A stretch of 60,350 nucleotides of DNA from JAZQUM01 sp045631305 (lineage in GTDB: Bacteria > Bacillota > Clostridia > Oscillospirales > Oscillospiraceae), in the NCBI GenBank assembly GCA_045631305.1, contig JAZQUM010000022.1, positions 1 to 60,350 on the forward strand, written 5' to 3'. The notes beneath the pieces are model-generated. The model searched no databases and had not been told where the DNA came from. It saw only the letters and a list, made by a program, of their open reading frames with translations. The position numbers and the translations under genes were made by a program. Every line of letters starts with the position of its first letter. Positions within the stretch are counted from its first letter, which is position 1. Shown in pieces: positions 51,835-59,284 of this stretch.

Positions 51835-51909
51835 TGTTATTTCCTCCAAAATTTTATTTCGTTTGTTGTATTTTAAATTTTAATAATTCTTAATGGTAAG
51901 TCGCGGGAA

Positions 51910-52686
51910 TCAGGAGTTGGTGAATTCAGCAGCTCTCTTTTCCACGAAAGCGCCCATGCCTTCCTTCTGGTCAGCAGTAGCAAAGCACATAGCGAACATT
52001 TCGTTTTCCAGAGCGATACCGTCGTCGATATCCATCTGCAGGCCGCGGTCGATGCAAGCCTTAGCATACTTAACAGCGATGGGAGCATTCTTTGCGATGC
52101 TTGCTGCCAGTTCCATAGCAGCGTTCATCAGTTCTTCAACGGGATATACGCCGTTAACAAGACCCATAGCAGCAGCTTCAGCAGCGCGGATTTTCTTGCC
52201 GGTGTAGATCAGTTCCTTAGCGCGAGCAGCACCGATGCGGCGAGCCAAACGCTGGGTGCCGGAGAAACCGGGGATGATACCCAGGCCAACTTCGGGCTGA
52301 CCGAACTGAGCCTTTTCGGAAGCAAGGATCATATCGCAGCTCATTGCCAGTTCGCAGCCACCGCCCAGAGCGAAGCCGTTTACTGCAGCAATGGTGGGAA
52401 GTTCCAGCTTTTCAAGACGGCGGAACACTGCGGAACCGAACTGACCGAACTTGCGGCCTTCGGGAAGGTTCATCACGGACATTGCTGCAACGTCTGCACC
52501 AGCCACGAATGCGCGGCCTGCACCGGTGATGATGAGAGCAGCCAGATCATTGTCCTGTTCAACAACTGCCAGAGCATCGTTGAGTTCGGAAAGAACCTGC
52601 TGGTTCAGGGAGTTCAGTGCTTCCTGACGGTCAATGGTAATAATACCGACCTTTTCGTTTTTTTCATAGCGTACGAAATCGCCCAT
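51910..52686 (-). CDS. crt: Enoyl-CoA hydratase / crotonase
   Basis: A 258-residue crotonase with AFVAGADVAAM, NGFALGGGCELAMSCD (first catalytic Glu) and FGQPEVGLGIIPGFSGTQRL (second Glu). It dehydrates 3-hydroxybutyryl-CoA to crotonyl-CoA. First gene of the operon crt-thl-hbd-bcd-etfB-etfA, with AGGAGG before the start and a Rex-type operator 60 bases upstream. Confidence 0.95.
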   Translation of the reverse strand: MGDFVRYEKNEKVGIITIDRQEALNSLNQQVLSELNDALAVVEQDNDLAALIITGAGRAFVAGADVAAMSVMNLPEGRKFGQFGSAVFRRLEKLELPTIAAVNGFALGGGCELAMSCDMILASEKAQFGQPEVGLGIIPGFSGTQRLARRIGAARAKELIYTGKKIRAAEAAAMGLVNGVYPVEELMNAAMELAASIAKNAPIAVKYAKACIDRGLQMDIDDGIALENEMFAMCFATADQKEGMGAFVEKRAAEFTNS

Positions 52687-52744
52687 CTTTTCCTCCTCAT
52701 ACCGCTTGACTTACGGTATATTTGGTAATTTTTATGCGAGCAAC

Positions 52745-52762
52745 TTGTCAAAAATATAACAA
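52745..52762. promoter_or_regulatory. Putative Rex (NADH/NAD+ sensor) operator upstream of crt
   Basis: The - strand reads TTGTTATATTTTTGACAA, matching 12 of the 14 fixed positions of the Rex consensus TTGTTAA-N4-TTAACAA. A TTGACA -35-like element lies within it. Rex is a known repressor of crt-bcd-etf operons in clostridia. Confidence 0.7.
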
Positions 52763-53005
52763 ACTTTGGTTAAAAAAATTTGCGTCGACCGTTGCTCACG
52801 GGTTTATACTTCTGTCAACAATAGATATCCTAATACATTTAACCGAATAAAGCAAGCCACTTTGTCAAAGAATTGTCAAAATTCTTATAGATGCATTTTT
52901 GTGCATCTACCCTCTCCTGCTACTATACAAAGTGCCCAAAGTTCCTTAATTCCCAACATTTTCCTTGTTGAAAAAGACCGCAGACAACGCCACCGAAATT
53001 TATCG

Positions 53006-53034
53006 TTTACACTGATTTGTCACTATGTTATGAT
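53006..53034 (+). promoter_or_regulatory. Probable promoter of trmB
   Basis: TTTACA (53006-53011), 17-bp spacer, TATGAT (53029-53034); about 95 bases of leader follow. Confidence 0.65.
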
Positions 53035-53136
53035 AAATGCAGTCATTGCTGCTTCCCTACTCTATATCTTGATGCGGCGAGACTGCAAAACACACAATAT
53101 ATTATTTTAACTTTCGATATTTGGGAGGTATTTTTT

Positions 53137-53808
53137 ATGCGCATGCGTAAAAAGAAAAATCTGATTCCCCGCATGGAGCGCTGCGCTGCCTGCCAGATCA
53201 AAGATCCCTTTGCCCTGCGCGGCAACTGGCGCTCTTTGATGCCTGAGGCCAAGGAAGTGCGCCTGGAACTGGGCTGCGGTAAAGGCCGCTTCACCGTAGA
53301 TACCGCTGCCGGCGAACCCGATGTTCTTTTTGTCGCCGTAGAGCGTGTGCCGGATGCTATGGTCATCGCTATGGAGCGCGCTATGGCTGCAGAACTGAAA
53401 AATGTGTTCTTTATCGATGCCGACGCCGTTCTCCTGCCTGATATGTTTGAAGAAGGCGAAGTAGACCGCATCTATATCAATTTCTGTGATCCCTGGCCCC
53501 ACAAAGGTCACGCCAAGCGCCGCCTGACCCATGGCAATTTCCTTAAGCTTTACCGCAAGGTTCTTAAAGATGGAGGACAGATCCATTTCAAGACCGATAA
53601 TCGCCCCCTCTTCGATTTCTCTGTGGAAGAAATCCCCAACTTTGGTTTCACCCTCTCCGAAGTCACCAACGATCTGCACGCCGAGTGCGCAAACGTGATT
53701 ATGACCGACTATGAAGCCAAGTTCCGTGAACAAGGCATCCCCATCAATCGCTGCGTTGCCACCATGGTGAATTGGGAAGAACCCAAGACAGAAGAAGCGG
53801 AAGAATAA
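53137..53808 (+). CDS. trmB: tRNA (guanine-N7-)-methyltransferase
   Basis: A 223-residue SAM methyltransferase. It contains RLELGCGKGRFTVD (SAM loop), VAVERVPDAMV, INFCDPWPHKGHAKRRLTH and FKTDNRPLFDFSVEE, the classic TrmB set. It makes m7G46 in tRNAs. I start it at ATG 53137 after GGGAGG; the open frame upstream lies in the leader. Confidence 0.95.
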   Translation: MRMRKKKNLIPRMERCAACQIKDPFALRGNWRSLMPEAKEVRLELGCGKGRFTVDTAAGEPDVLFVAVERVPDAMVIAMERAMAAELKNVFFIDADAVLLPDMFEEGEVDRIYINFCDPWPHKGHAKRRLTHGNFLKLYRKVLKDGGQIHFKTDNRPLFDFSVEEIPNFGFTLSEVTNDLHAECANVIMTDYEAKFREQGIPINRCVATMVNWEEPKTEEAEE

Positions 53809-53823
53809 TTTTCATAGACAAAT

Positions 53824-53856
53824 AACGGCTCTCTATGATAAACATAGAGAGCCGTT
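53824..53856. terminator. Bidirectional terminator between trmB and the PAP2 gene
   Basis: 14-bp perfect stem (53824-53837 with 53843-53856) with a five-base loop. Confidence 0.85.
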
Positions 53857-53860
53857 TAAT

Positions 53861-54505
53861 TTATTTTTGGCTAAGGGTGTAATACAGCATAACCAGACCC
53901 CCGCTCAGCAGCGCACCGCCCACAATATCACTGAACCAATGCACACCCGAAATCAATCTTCCGATGACCATAAATACCGTGAAAGCAACCAGCAGAATCT
54001 CAACCCACCGTTTGACGGAAATATTTTTGATCCGCGTGTGGAGCTGCATCAAAGCCGTCGGCATCACGCACATAGCCAGCATCGTTGTAGAAGAAGGATA
54101 CGATGCTTCCAAAATGCCATCAATCAATACAGGTCTGTAATTTACAACAAAGCGCTCAAAGAAAAGATACGCCGTCATAACTGCAAGATAAAAACCGCCG
54201 AGGAAAAGAATACTTCTGTCAACAGCCAGAAGCTTTTTTCTTTGAACCCATTGTACCAGCCCCAGCACTGCAAATCCCACTATAAAACCAAGGGGCACCA
54301 AACCCAGCCAATCCGTAACCGTATACAAGCTCATATGCACGCCGGTAAGGTTATGAAAAAAGCTATTGATGGCAGCAAGCCCAACTGTCGAACCCTGCGG
54401 GCCGATCTGCTCTGTATCAATAAAGCTCACCCCTACTGTCCACAGCACAAATGCCGCAAGCATACAAAGCGAAGCATAAAAGTATTTGAGATTTCCTCGT
54501 TTCAT
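53861..54505 (-). CDS. PAP2 superfamily membrane protein with altered phosphatase motif
   Basis: A 214-residue protein with about six membrane segments. PAP2 motif 1 is reduced to FVVNYRP; motif 3 is GRLISGVHWFSDIVGG with its His and Asp. Motif 2, normally PSGH, reads YPSSTT, so the central histidine is absent. The protein is probably a lipid-phosphate phosphatase relative; activity is doubtful. AGAGG precedes ATG 54505. Confidence 0.8.
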   Translation of the reverse strand: MKRGNLKYFYASLCMLAAFVLWTVGVSFIDTEQIGPQGSTVGLAAINSFFHNLTGVHMSLYTVTDWLGLVPLGFIVGFAVLGLVQWVQRKKLLAVDRSILFLGGFYLAVMTAYLFFERFVVNYRPVLIDGILEASYPSSTTMLAMCVMPTALMQLHTRIKNISVKRWVEILLVAFTVFMVIGRLISGVHWFSDIVGGALLSGGLVMLYYTLSQK

Positions 54506-54612
54506 GTTTTTTACCTCTCTTTTGTGTTTTCAGCTTTCGCCTGAACTACACTCTATAAGAAAGGCTTCAAAAACATAAGAAGCGCAGTGTCACACCCACG
54601 ACACGCTTCGTG

Positions 54613-55218
54613 TCATTCCCATTTGATGAGCATCAAAACCTTTATTGCAAGAAACATAAACAAAAAGGCTGCTGCATAGGGCTGCAAACTCACAATAAAA
54701 AGAACTGTCCCCACCACATTAAGCATCAAGGATAGTTTCTTCTTGCCTCGTCTCCAGAAAGCCTGCTGGCAATTCTGCAGAGCAAGCGTCAAAATCCCGC
54801 AAGCAATAAGCCCAATAACTACAACAAAATAGGCACATCTCAGCCACGGAGAAATTTCACTTAAGGTCAAAAGCGCTACACCTCTGATACCACTATCCAT
54901 TTCCTGCCTAAAAAACGGTAGGAACAAAAACAGCGCCGCACTAAAATCAAGCAGCCCAAACAGCAGATCCAGAAAATGAGACTCCTTCTCTTTCGAGTCC
55001 GCTTCCGCTATGGTAAGCAATTCATCACCGGATAACAGCTCATCTACCGTTATACCAAAAAACTTCGCCAGTGCTTTCAGCGACTCTATATTAGGATATC
55101 CTCTGCCCGATTCCCATTTCGAAACAGCAGTGCGGGACACATAAAGAGCCTCCGCAAGTTCTTCCTGCGTTAAACCCTTTTGTTTTCTTAATTCCTGAAT
55201 TTTCTCGTGAAATTCCAT
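54613..55218 (-). CDS. XRE-family regulator with C-terminal membrane helices
   Basis: A 201-residue protein: an N-terminal helix-turn-helix (residues 4-60, KIQELRKQKGLTQEELAEAL and VSRTAVSKWESG) followed by three to four hydrophobic segments (about 80-195). A DNA-binding domain joined to a membrane part suggests a membrane-tethered or membrane-sensing regulator. Its target is unknown. Two TTGTCGC elements upstream are candidate autoregulatory sites. Confidence 0.85.
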   Translation of the reverse strand: MEFHEKIQELRKQKGLTQEELAEALYVSRTAVSKWESGRGYPNIESLKALAKFFGITVDELLSGDELLTIAEADSKEKESHFLDLLFGLLDFSAALFLFLPFFRQEMDSGIRGVALLTLSEISPWLRCAYFVVVIGLIACGILTLALQNCQQAFWRRGKKKLSLMLNVVGTVLFIVSLQPYAAAFLFMFLAIKVLMLIKWE

Positions 55219-55301
55219 AATCGCTCTTTCCGAAAAAGCGCGTAATGCGACAATTTCTATTCATCGTTTCTTTAAATATAATAAGCGACAAATACAAAAA
55301 G

Positions 55302-55335
55302 AACAAGCACAGCAGAGCAATCTGCTGTGCTTGTT
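55302..55335 (-). terminator. Terminator after rplT
   Basis: 15-bp perfect stem (55302-55316 with 55321-55335), GCAA loop and a T run on the - strand. Confidence 0.9.
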
Positions 55336-55357
55336 GATTGTTTAATTCAGCAATTGA

Positions 55358-55708
55358 TTAGGCCTTCTTTGCGATTTCGCACAGAGCGGAGAAAGCAACT
55401 GCATCGTTGATTGCCATTTCGGAAAGCATCTTGCGGTTGATTTCGATGCCAGCAACCTTCAGACCGTGCATGAAGGTGGAGTAGTTCATGCCGTTGAGCT
55501 TGCAAGCAGCGGAGATGCGGGTGATCCACAGCTGACGGAAATCTCTCTTCTTCAGACGACGGCCGATGTAAGCGTAGGTCAGGGACTTCATGACCTGCTC
55601 GTTAGCCATCTTAAAGTGCTTGGACTTGGAACCCCAGTAGCCCTTAGCCATCTTCAGGGTCTTATTTCTTCTCTTGCGCGTCATCATTGCGCCTTTTACA
55701 CGTGCCAT
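55358..55708 (-). CDS. rplT: Large ribosomal subunit protein bL20
   Basis: A 116-residue L20 of normal length with basic N-terminus (RKRRNKTLKMAKGYWGSKS) and RDFRQLWITRISAACKLNGMNYS. It is required for 50S assembly and, in Firmicutes, represses its own infC-rpmI-rplT operon by binding the leader. AGGAGG before ATG 55708. Confidence 0.97.
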   Translation of the reverse strand: MARVKGAMMTRKRRNKTLKMAKGYWGSKSKHFKMANEQVMKSLTYAYIGRRLKKRDFRQLWITRISAACKLNGMNYSTFMHGLKVAGIEINRKMLSEMAINDAVAFSALCEIAKKA

Positions 55709-55742
55709 ATTGTAAAGCCTCCTATTTCAGCGTATCGTTTTC

Positions 55743-55940
55743 TTATTTGTAGGGGATCATCTTGCGGATCGTTGCTTCAGTGGTAGTATCAGCATAACCA
55801 CCGGCACGAAGACGGCGCAGACGCTTGCTGTCCTTCTTGTTGAGGATATGGCTCTTGAATGCCTTTGCGCGCTTAACCTTACCGGTCTTGGTCAGGTTGA
55901 ATCTTTTCTTAGCGCCAGAATGAGTCTTGAGTTTGGGCAT
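55743..55940 (-). CDS. rpmI: Large ribosomal subunit protein bL35
   Basis: A 65-residue basic protein beginning MPKLKTHSGAKKRFNLTKTGK, unmistakable L35. GGAGA upstream. It lies between infC and rplT. Confidence 0.97.
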   Translation of the reverse strand: MPKLKTHSGAKKRFNLTKTGKVKRAKAFKSHILNKKDSKRLRRLRAGGYADTTTEATIRKMIPYK

Positions 55941-55984
55941 GGTGAATCTCCTTCCGTATGTTTAAAACAAAAAATAAAACTAAT

Positions 55985-56503
55985 TTATTTGCCGCTCTTG
56001 GGAGAGAGGAACATAGACATGTTTCTGCCTTCCAGCTTAGCAGCCTTATCCAGGGATGCCACTTCGGCGCACTGCTCAGCAAAGCGTTCCAGCAGGTCAC
56101 GGCCAATTTCCGTATGAGCCATTTCACGGCCGCGGAAACGAACGGACACCTTCACGCGATTGCCATCGGCAATGAACTTCTGTGCATTTTTGAGCTTGGT
56201 GTTAAAGTCACCGATGTCGATACCGGGAGACATGCGGATCTCCTTGATCTCCACAACGTGCTGATTCTTCTTTGCTTCTTTCTCGCGCTTACCCTGCTCG
56301 AACTTGTACTTACCATAGTCCATGAGCTTGCAAACGGGAGGAACAGCCTGAGGAGAAATCTTCACCAGGTCAACGCCCTGTTCATCGGCAATATTCAGCG
56401 CTTCTGCAGCGGACATGATACCCAGCTGCTCGCCGTCGGAACCGATGAGGCGTACTTCCTTATCAGTGATTTCCTCGTTCAATTGATGCACTACGTTACT
56501 AAT
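55985..56503 (-). CDS. infC: Translation initiation factor IF-3 (ATT start)
   Basis: A 172-residue IF-3. It contains NEEITDKEVRLIGSDGEQLGI at the N-terminus, LVKISPQAVPPVCKLMDYGKY and the C-terminal VRFRGREMAHTEIG. I place the start at ATT 56503, ten bases after GGAGG. An ATT/AUU start is a hallmark of infC, where IF-3 represses its own translation through the rare codon. A frame starting at an upstream ATG would read through the attenuator hairpin and is unlikely. Confidence 0.94.
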   Translation of the reverse strand: MSNVVHQLNEEITDKEVRLIGSDGEQLGIMSAAEALNIADEQGVDLVKISPQAVPPVCKLMDYGKYKFEQGKREKEAKKNQHVVEIKEIRMSPGIDIGDFNTKLKNAQKFIADGNRVKVSVRFRGREMAHTEIGRDLLERFAEQCAEVASLDKAAKLEGRNMSMFLSPKSGK

Positions 56504-56660
56504 AGCCGAAGCACCTCCATTCCAAAAATAACAAAACGCGAATGCACAAAGCATCCGCGCAACGACAAACTCCCGCCCTGAGTGGGGGAAGAAATGAACC
56601 GTGTTAACCTCTTTGCTGAGCTGGAGGTGAGGCAGATGCTATCAACCTTCTTTGTTTTGC
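56504..56660 (-). promoter_or_regulatory. infC leader with attenuator hairpin (L20-leader type)
   Basis: About 155 bases of untranslated leader between the promoter and infC. Close to the gene, a hairpin (56537-56545 with 56551-56559) is followed on the - strand by a T-rich run (56536-56522), the shape of an intrinsic terminator. L20-controlled attenuation of infC-rpmI-rplT is established in B. subtilis. Assignment to that RNA family is by position and structure only. Confidence 0.65.
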
Positions 56661-56666
56661 TCAGTT

Positions 56667-56695
56667 ATTATAGCAATACTACCGCCCTATGTCAA
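56667..56695 (-). promoter_or_regulatory. Consensus promoter of infC-rpmI-rplT
   Basis: Perfect TTGACA (complement of 56690-56695), 17-bp spacer, perfect TATAAT (complement of 56667-56672). Confidence 0.9.
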
Positions 56696-56866
56696 CACCT
56701 TTTTTGCAACTTTTTCAAATTTTTCCGCAGTATTTTTTAACTCTCACATTATAATATATGTATCGTAAATTTTCCAGCTTTTTTGCTTTCCGCCACAGTT
56801 TCTTCGCATAAATTTCCCTCCATCGCAGATACTATCCTCACAATCCCAGGAAAGGAGGATCCCGTT

Positions 56867-56977
56867 ATGCGCGAGGATTACGATAATTCCAACAAGAAGA
56901 ATTCCGGCAGCACCAATAATACCAACACCACCGGTAACACTTCCAAGACCAATAAGAGCAGCAAAAACTGCAAGTAA
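56867..56977 (+). CDS. Small Asn/Ser/Thr/Lys-rich protein of 36 residues
   Basis: ATG 56867 follows a strong AAAGGAGG and ends in TAA at 56977, five bases before a strong terminator hairpin. The product is hydrophilic and of very low complexity: after MREDYDNSNKKN it is almost only Asn, Ser, Thr, Gly and Lys, ending KNCK. No signal peptide. The ribosome site and terminator suggest a real gene. It could be a small spore or stress protein; I recognise no family. Confidence 0.6.
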   Translation: MREDYDNSNKKNSGSTNNTNTTGNTSKTNKSSKNCK

Positions 56978-56981
56978 GGCC

Positions 56982-57009
56982 AAAGACGGACGAAGGCTCG
57001 TCCGTCTTT
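56982..57009 (+). terminator. Terminator after the 36-residue ORF
   Basis: 12-bp perfect stem (56982-56993 with 56998-57009), AGGC loop, followed by a T-rich run. Confidence 0.87.
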
Positions 57010-57062
57010 CTTGTTTTCCCTCCCCTTTTCTGCTATGATAGACAGGAAAGGCAGGTGGCAGC

Positions 57063-57524
57063 ATGAAACTTCTTATCTTCTCCGATTCCCATGGTTACCT
57101 CGACCACATGGTGCAAGCCGTGGAACAGGAACAGCCCCACCGCATCATTCATTTGGGCGACCACCTGAAAGACGCAGAAGCCCTTGCCGCTCTCTTCCCC
57201 CACATCCCCATGGATATGGTTCCCGGCAATTGTGATTTCTGCCCCACAGAAAGCCTTGAGAAAATGCTTTCTTTTGAAAATGTATCACTTCTCATCTGCC
57301 ACGGTCACACCCTGCGGGTAAAAGAAAGCTATCAGATCGCCCGCTATACAGGCATGGAGCGGGGCGTGAATGCCGTTCTTTTCGGCCACACCCATGTTCC
57401 CTATCTCTATGAATCCCCCGAGCTGACCCTTCTCAATCCGGGCAGCATCGGCCGCTACCGCCCCTCTTACGCGGTGATGGAACTCAAAAACGGCAGCTGC
57501 ACCTGCAGCCTGCACAAAATGTAA
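57063..57524 (+). CDS. YfcE/MJ0936-type metallophosphoesterase
   Basis: A 153-residue protein with KLLIFSDSHG, HLGDHLKDAE, VPGNCDF, ICHGHTLRVKE and LFGHTHVP, the complete two-metal phosphodiesterase set. Relatives hydrolyse small phosphodiesters in the cytoplasm; the natural substrate is unknown. The start is six bases after AGGTGG. Confidence 0.92.
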   Translation: MKLLIFSDSHGYLDHMVQAVEQEQPHRIIHLGDHLKDAEALAALFPHIPMDMVPGNCDFCPTESLEKMLSFENVSLLICHGHTLRVKESYQIARYTGMERGVNAVLFGHTHVPYLYESPELTLLNPGSIGRYRPSYAVMELKNGSCTCSLHKM

Positions 57525-57527
57525 AGC

Positions 57528-57563
57528 AAAAGGAGCAAGGTATCTTTCAACCCTGCTCCTTTT
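57528..57563 (+). terminator. Terminator after the YfcE-type gene
   Basis: 10-bp stem (57528-57537 with 57554-57563) extended by AGG/CCC pairing, then T residues. Confidence 0.75.
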
Positions 57564-57618
57564 TAACATCAGTTCAGCAAATCGGAACTTGCCGTTTCAT
57601 ATAAAATAAAGGATATAT

Positions 57619-57885
57619 CTAATGCTTCCTCTTTTTCATCAACAGAGCTATTCCTTCAACAATCAATGAGCCCACTGCAAGTTCTGTTGCCATCACCGCC
57701 CAAAGCAGAAGCGTGCCGTCAGTTCCGTGATTAACAAGGTGACCGGTCCAAAGCCATGCTATCACGGAAACGAAAACCAAAATACCGGATAGCAGATACC
57801 CTTTTTTCCATTTGAATAACATCGCTCTGATAACTATTCCAATTAAAACTGGCAAAACAAAATACATAAATACAGCACCATTCAT
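57619..57885 (-). CDS. Small membrane protein, three to four helices
   Basis: An 88-residue hydrophobic protein of unknown function. ATG 57885 has AGAGGTGGG upstream; a longer frame would start at TTG inside the upstream gene. Membrane segments lie at about 4-20, 26-44, 55-80. The C-terminus is basic (KKRKH). It pairs with the even smaller membrane gene upstream. Confidence 0.65.
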   Translation of the reverse strand: MNGAVFMYFVLPVLIGIVIRAMLFKWKKGYLLSGILVFVSVIAWLWTGHLVNHGTDGTLLLWAVMATELAVGSLIVEGIALLMKKRKH

Positions 57886-57910
57886 GCAATCCCACCTCTT
57901 TTTCAAATCC

Positions 57911-58093
57911 TTATTTTCCAAATCTCTTCTTTATTGTATCGGTGATAATGCCTGCTGCAATCACTATCGCTAAAATAGCATATAAAAAGGCAACTTCTTT
58001 CCAGGAGGAAATCCAGGCAACGCGCCAAAAAACAAAACAGATAATCGCAAAAGCAATCACAGCAATCGCAATATCCCTTATTTGTTTTTTCAT
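57911..58093 (-). CDS. Small membrane protein, two helices
   Basis: A 60-residue protein with two hydrophobic segments (about 7-23 and 32-50) and basic ends. ATG 58093 has a strong GGGGAGG site. Unknown function. It stands 25 bases before the next small membrane gene, which suggests a two-gene unit. Confidence 0.65.
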   Translation of the reverse strand: MKKQIRDIAIAVIAFAIICFVFWRVAWISSWKEVAFLYAILAIVIAAGIITDTIKKRFGK

Positions 58094-58221
58094 AAGAACA
58101 CCTCCCCTTGTCAAATTATTGTATCACACTTCCGCCCCATTGTCCTGTTTCAGCCTAAAATTTCTTTCTGCGGATAAGGTCTCCCCTTTTGGCAAATACT
58201 TTTTCCAAAGGAGGGCCGCAC

Positions 58222-58866
58222 ATGATAACCGCTTTCATCCGCACTGTCATTTTATATTTTGTCATCACCATTGGCCTGCGACTCATGGGCAAACGGCAAA
58301 TCGGCGAATTGGAGCCCACAGAACTGGTCATCACCCTGCTGATCTCAGATCTCGCTTCCGTCCCCATGCAGGATTTCGGTGTCCCGCTGCTGGACGGGCT
58401 CGTTCCCATTGCGGTGCTGCTGTCCCTTTCCATGCTGGTCTCCTATTTTAATCTCAAATCCATCCCCTTCCGCAATCTTGTCTGCGGCGAACCCGCCATT
58501 TTGATCCAAAACGGAAAAGTCTCCCAAAAAGCCATGGCCAAAAATCGCTTTACCCTGGATGAGCTTTTAGAGCAGCTGCGCTCTCAAGGCATTTTTGACC
58601 TCTCTTGCGTGAAGTATGCCATTCTGGAAACCGATGGTCAGCTTTCCGTCCTCCCCTATACCCGCGAGCAAAGCGAAACGCTCCCCACCCTCATCATTAA
58701 CGACGGGCGATTGATGGAGAAAAACCTCAAACACTGCGGGCTGGATGAAACCTGGCTGCACCGCGCGTTGACGCGCCACAAGGTGGACTCTGTGAAAGAT
58801 ATCTTCTTCCTCTCTGTCGACGAGCTTGGCAACGTGATTCTGATCCCCCGGGAGGAGCGCATATGA
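58222..58866 (+). CDS. DUF421 (YetF/YdfS-like) membrane protein
   Basis: A 214-residue protein with three N-terminal membrane helices (about 3-80) and a soluble C-terminal DUF421 domain: LRLMGKRQIGELEPTELVITLLIS, GEPAILIQNGKVSQKAM, and FTLDELLEQLRSQGIFDLSCVKYAILETDGQLSV. Relatives are widespread in spore formers, with unknown role in membrane or spore biology. I start at ATG 58222 with AAAGGAGG. It overlaps the DUF4363 gene. Confidence 0.9.
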   Translation: MITAFIRTVILYFVITIGLRLMGKRQIGELEPTELVITLLISDLASVPMQDFGVPLLDGLVPIAVLLSLSMLVSYFNLKSIPFRNLVCGEPAILIQNGKVSQKAMAKNRFTLDELLEQLRSQGIFDLSCVKYAILETDGQLSVLPYTREQSETLPTLIINDGRLMEKNLKHCGLDETWLHRALTRHKVDSVKDIFFLSVDELGNVILIPREERI

Positions 58867-59243
58867 AATACTGCATCGTTCCCCTTTTGCTGCTTTTGAG
58901 CCTTTTCGCCCTGTCCCTTGAAAACGGGCGCATCTTGCAGCAGGATATGGACACTTGCCTTGTGCAGATGGAATCTGCACAGCGATCCACCACTTCCCAA
59001 AGCTGGAGCGACGCGCTCCAGGCCACCCAGGCAGCTTATGACCACTGGCAAAGTCGCCAGACTTACCTCCATATCGTCTGCCACCGCGACACGCTCAATA
59101 CGGCCGAATCCCTCTTTCGCCGCTGTTTGATCCTTGCCTGCGATGAAGATGCCCCCGAGTTTCACGCCAATGCCGCCGAACTCATCTCCCAGCTTGAAGC
59201 CCTTGGAGATATGGAGTCTTTCAGCATCAAACATGTATTTTAA
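58863..59243 (+). CDS. DUF4363 family protein
   Basis: A 126-residue protein with an N-terminal hydrophobic helix (signal anchor) and a helical, outward-facing domain with two cysteines (HIVCHRD, RRCLILAC). It overlaps the DUF421 stop by ATGA. The DUF421-DUF4363 pairing recurs in Clostridia and suggests a two-part complex. Function unknown. Confidence 0.78.
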   Translation: MKYCIVPLLLLLSLFALSLENGRILQQDMDTCLVQMESAQRSTTSQSWSDALQATQAAYDHWQSRQTYLHIVCHRDTLNTAESLFRRCLILACDEDAPEFHANAAELISQLEALGDMESFSIKHVF

Positions 59244-59249
59244 CACAAA

Positions 59250-59277
59250 AAGTCCCGAATCTTTCGATTCGGGACTT
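59250..59277. terminator. Bidirectional terminator between the DUF4363 gene and nrdR
   Basis: 12-bp perfect stem (59250-59261 with 59266-59277), TTTC loop. Confidence 0.83.
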
Positions 59278-59284
59278 ACTTAAT

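Larger units (their letters stand above)
52687..53136. other. 450-bp divergent intergenic region between crt and trmB
   Basis: No gene seen. It holds the Rex-like site and promoter area of crt, four TTGTCAA-like elements (near 52745, 52812, 52862 and 52873, the last two 11 bp apart), an 8-bp hairpin (52888-52895 with 52902-52909), and the trmB promoter. The region is distinctly AT-rich. Confidence 0.6.

Noticed and set aside
52862..52880. Two TTGTCAAA elements 11 bp apart upstream of crt as a second Rex site
   Set aside because: They are direct, not inverted, repeats and do not fit the Rex dyad; kept only as a note in the intergenic entry.
56504..56554. 17-residue N-terminal extension of IF-3
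   Set aside because: It runs back into the T-run and attenuator hairpin and contradicts the known ATT start of infC.
56744..57064. - strand 106-codon frame with a hydrophobic middle
   Set aside because: It is the complement of the low-complexity small ORF and its terminator; no ribosome site.
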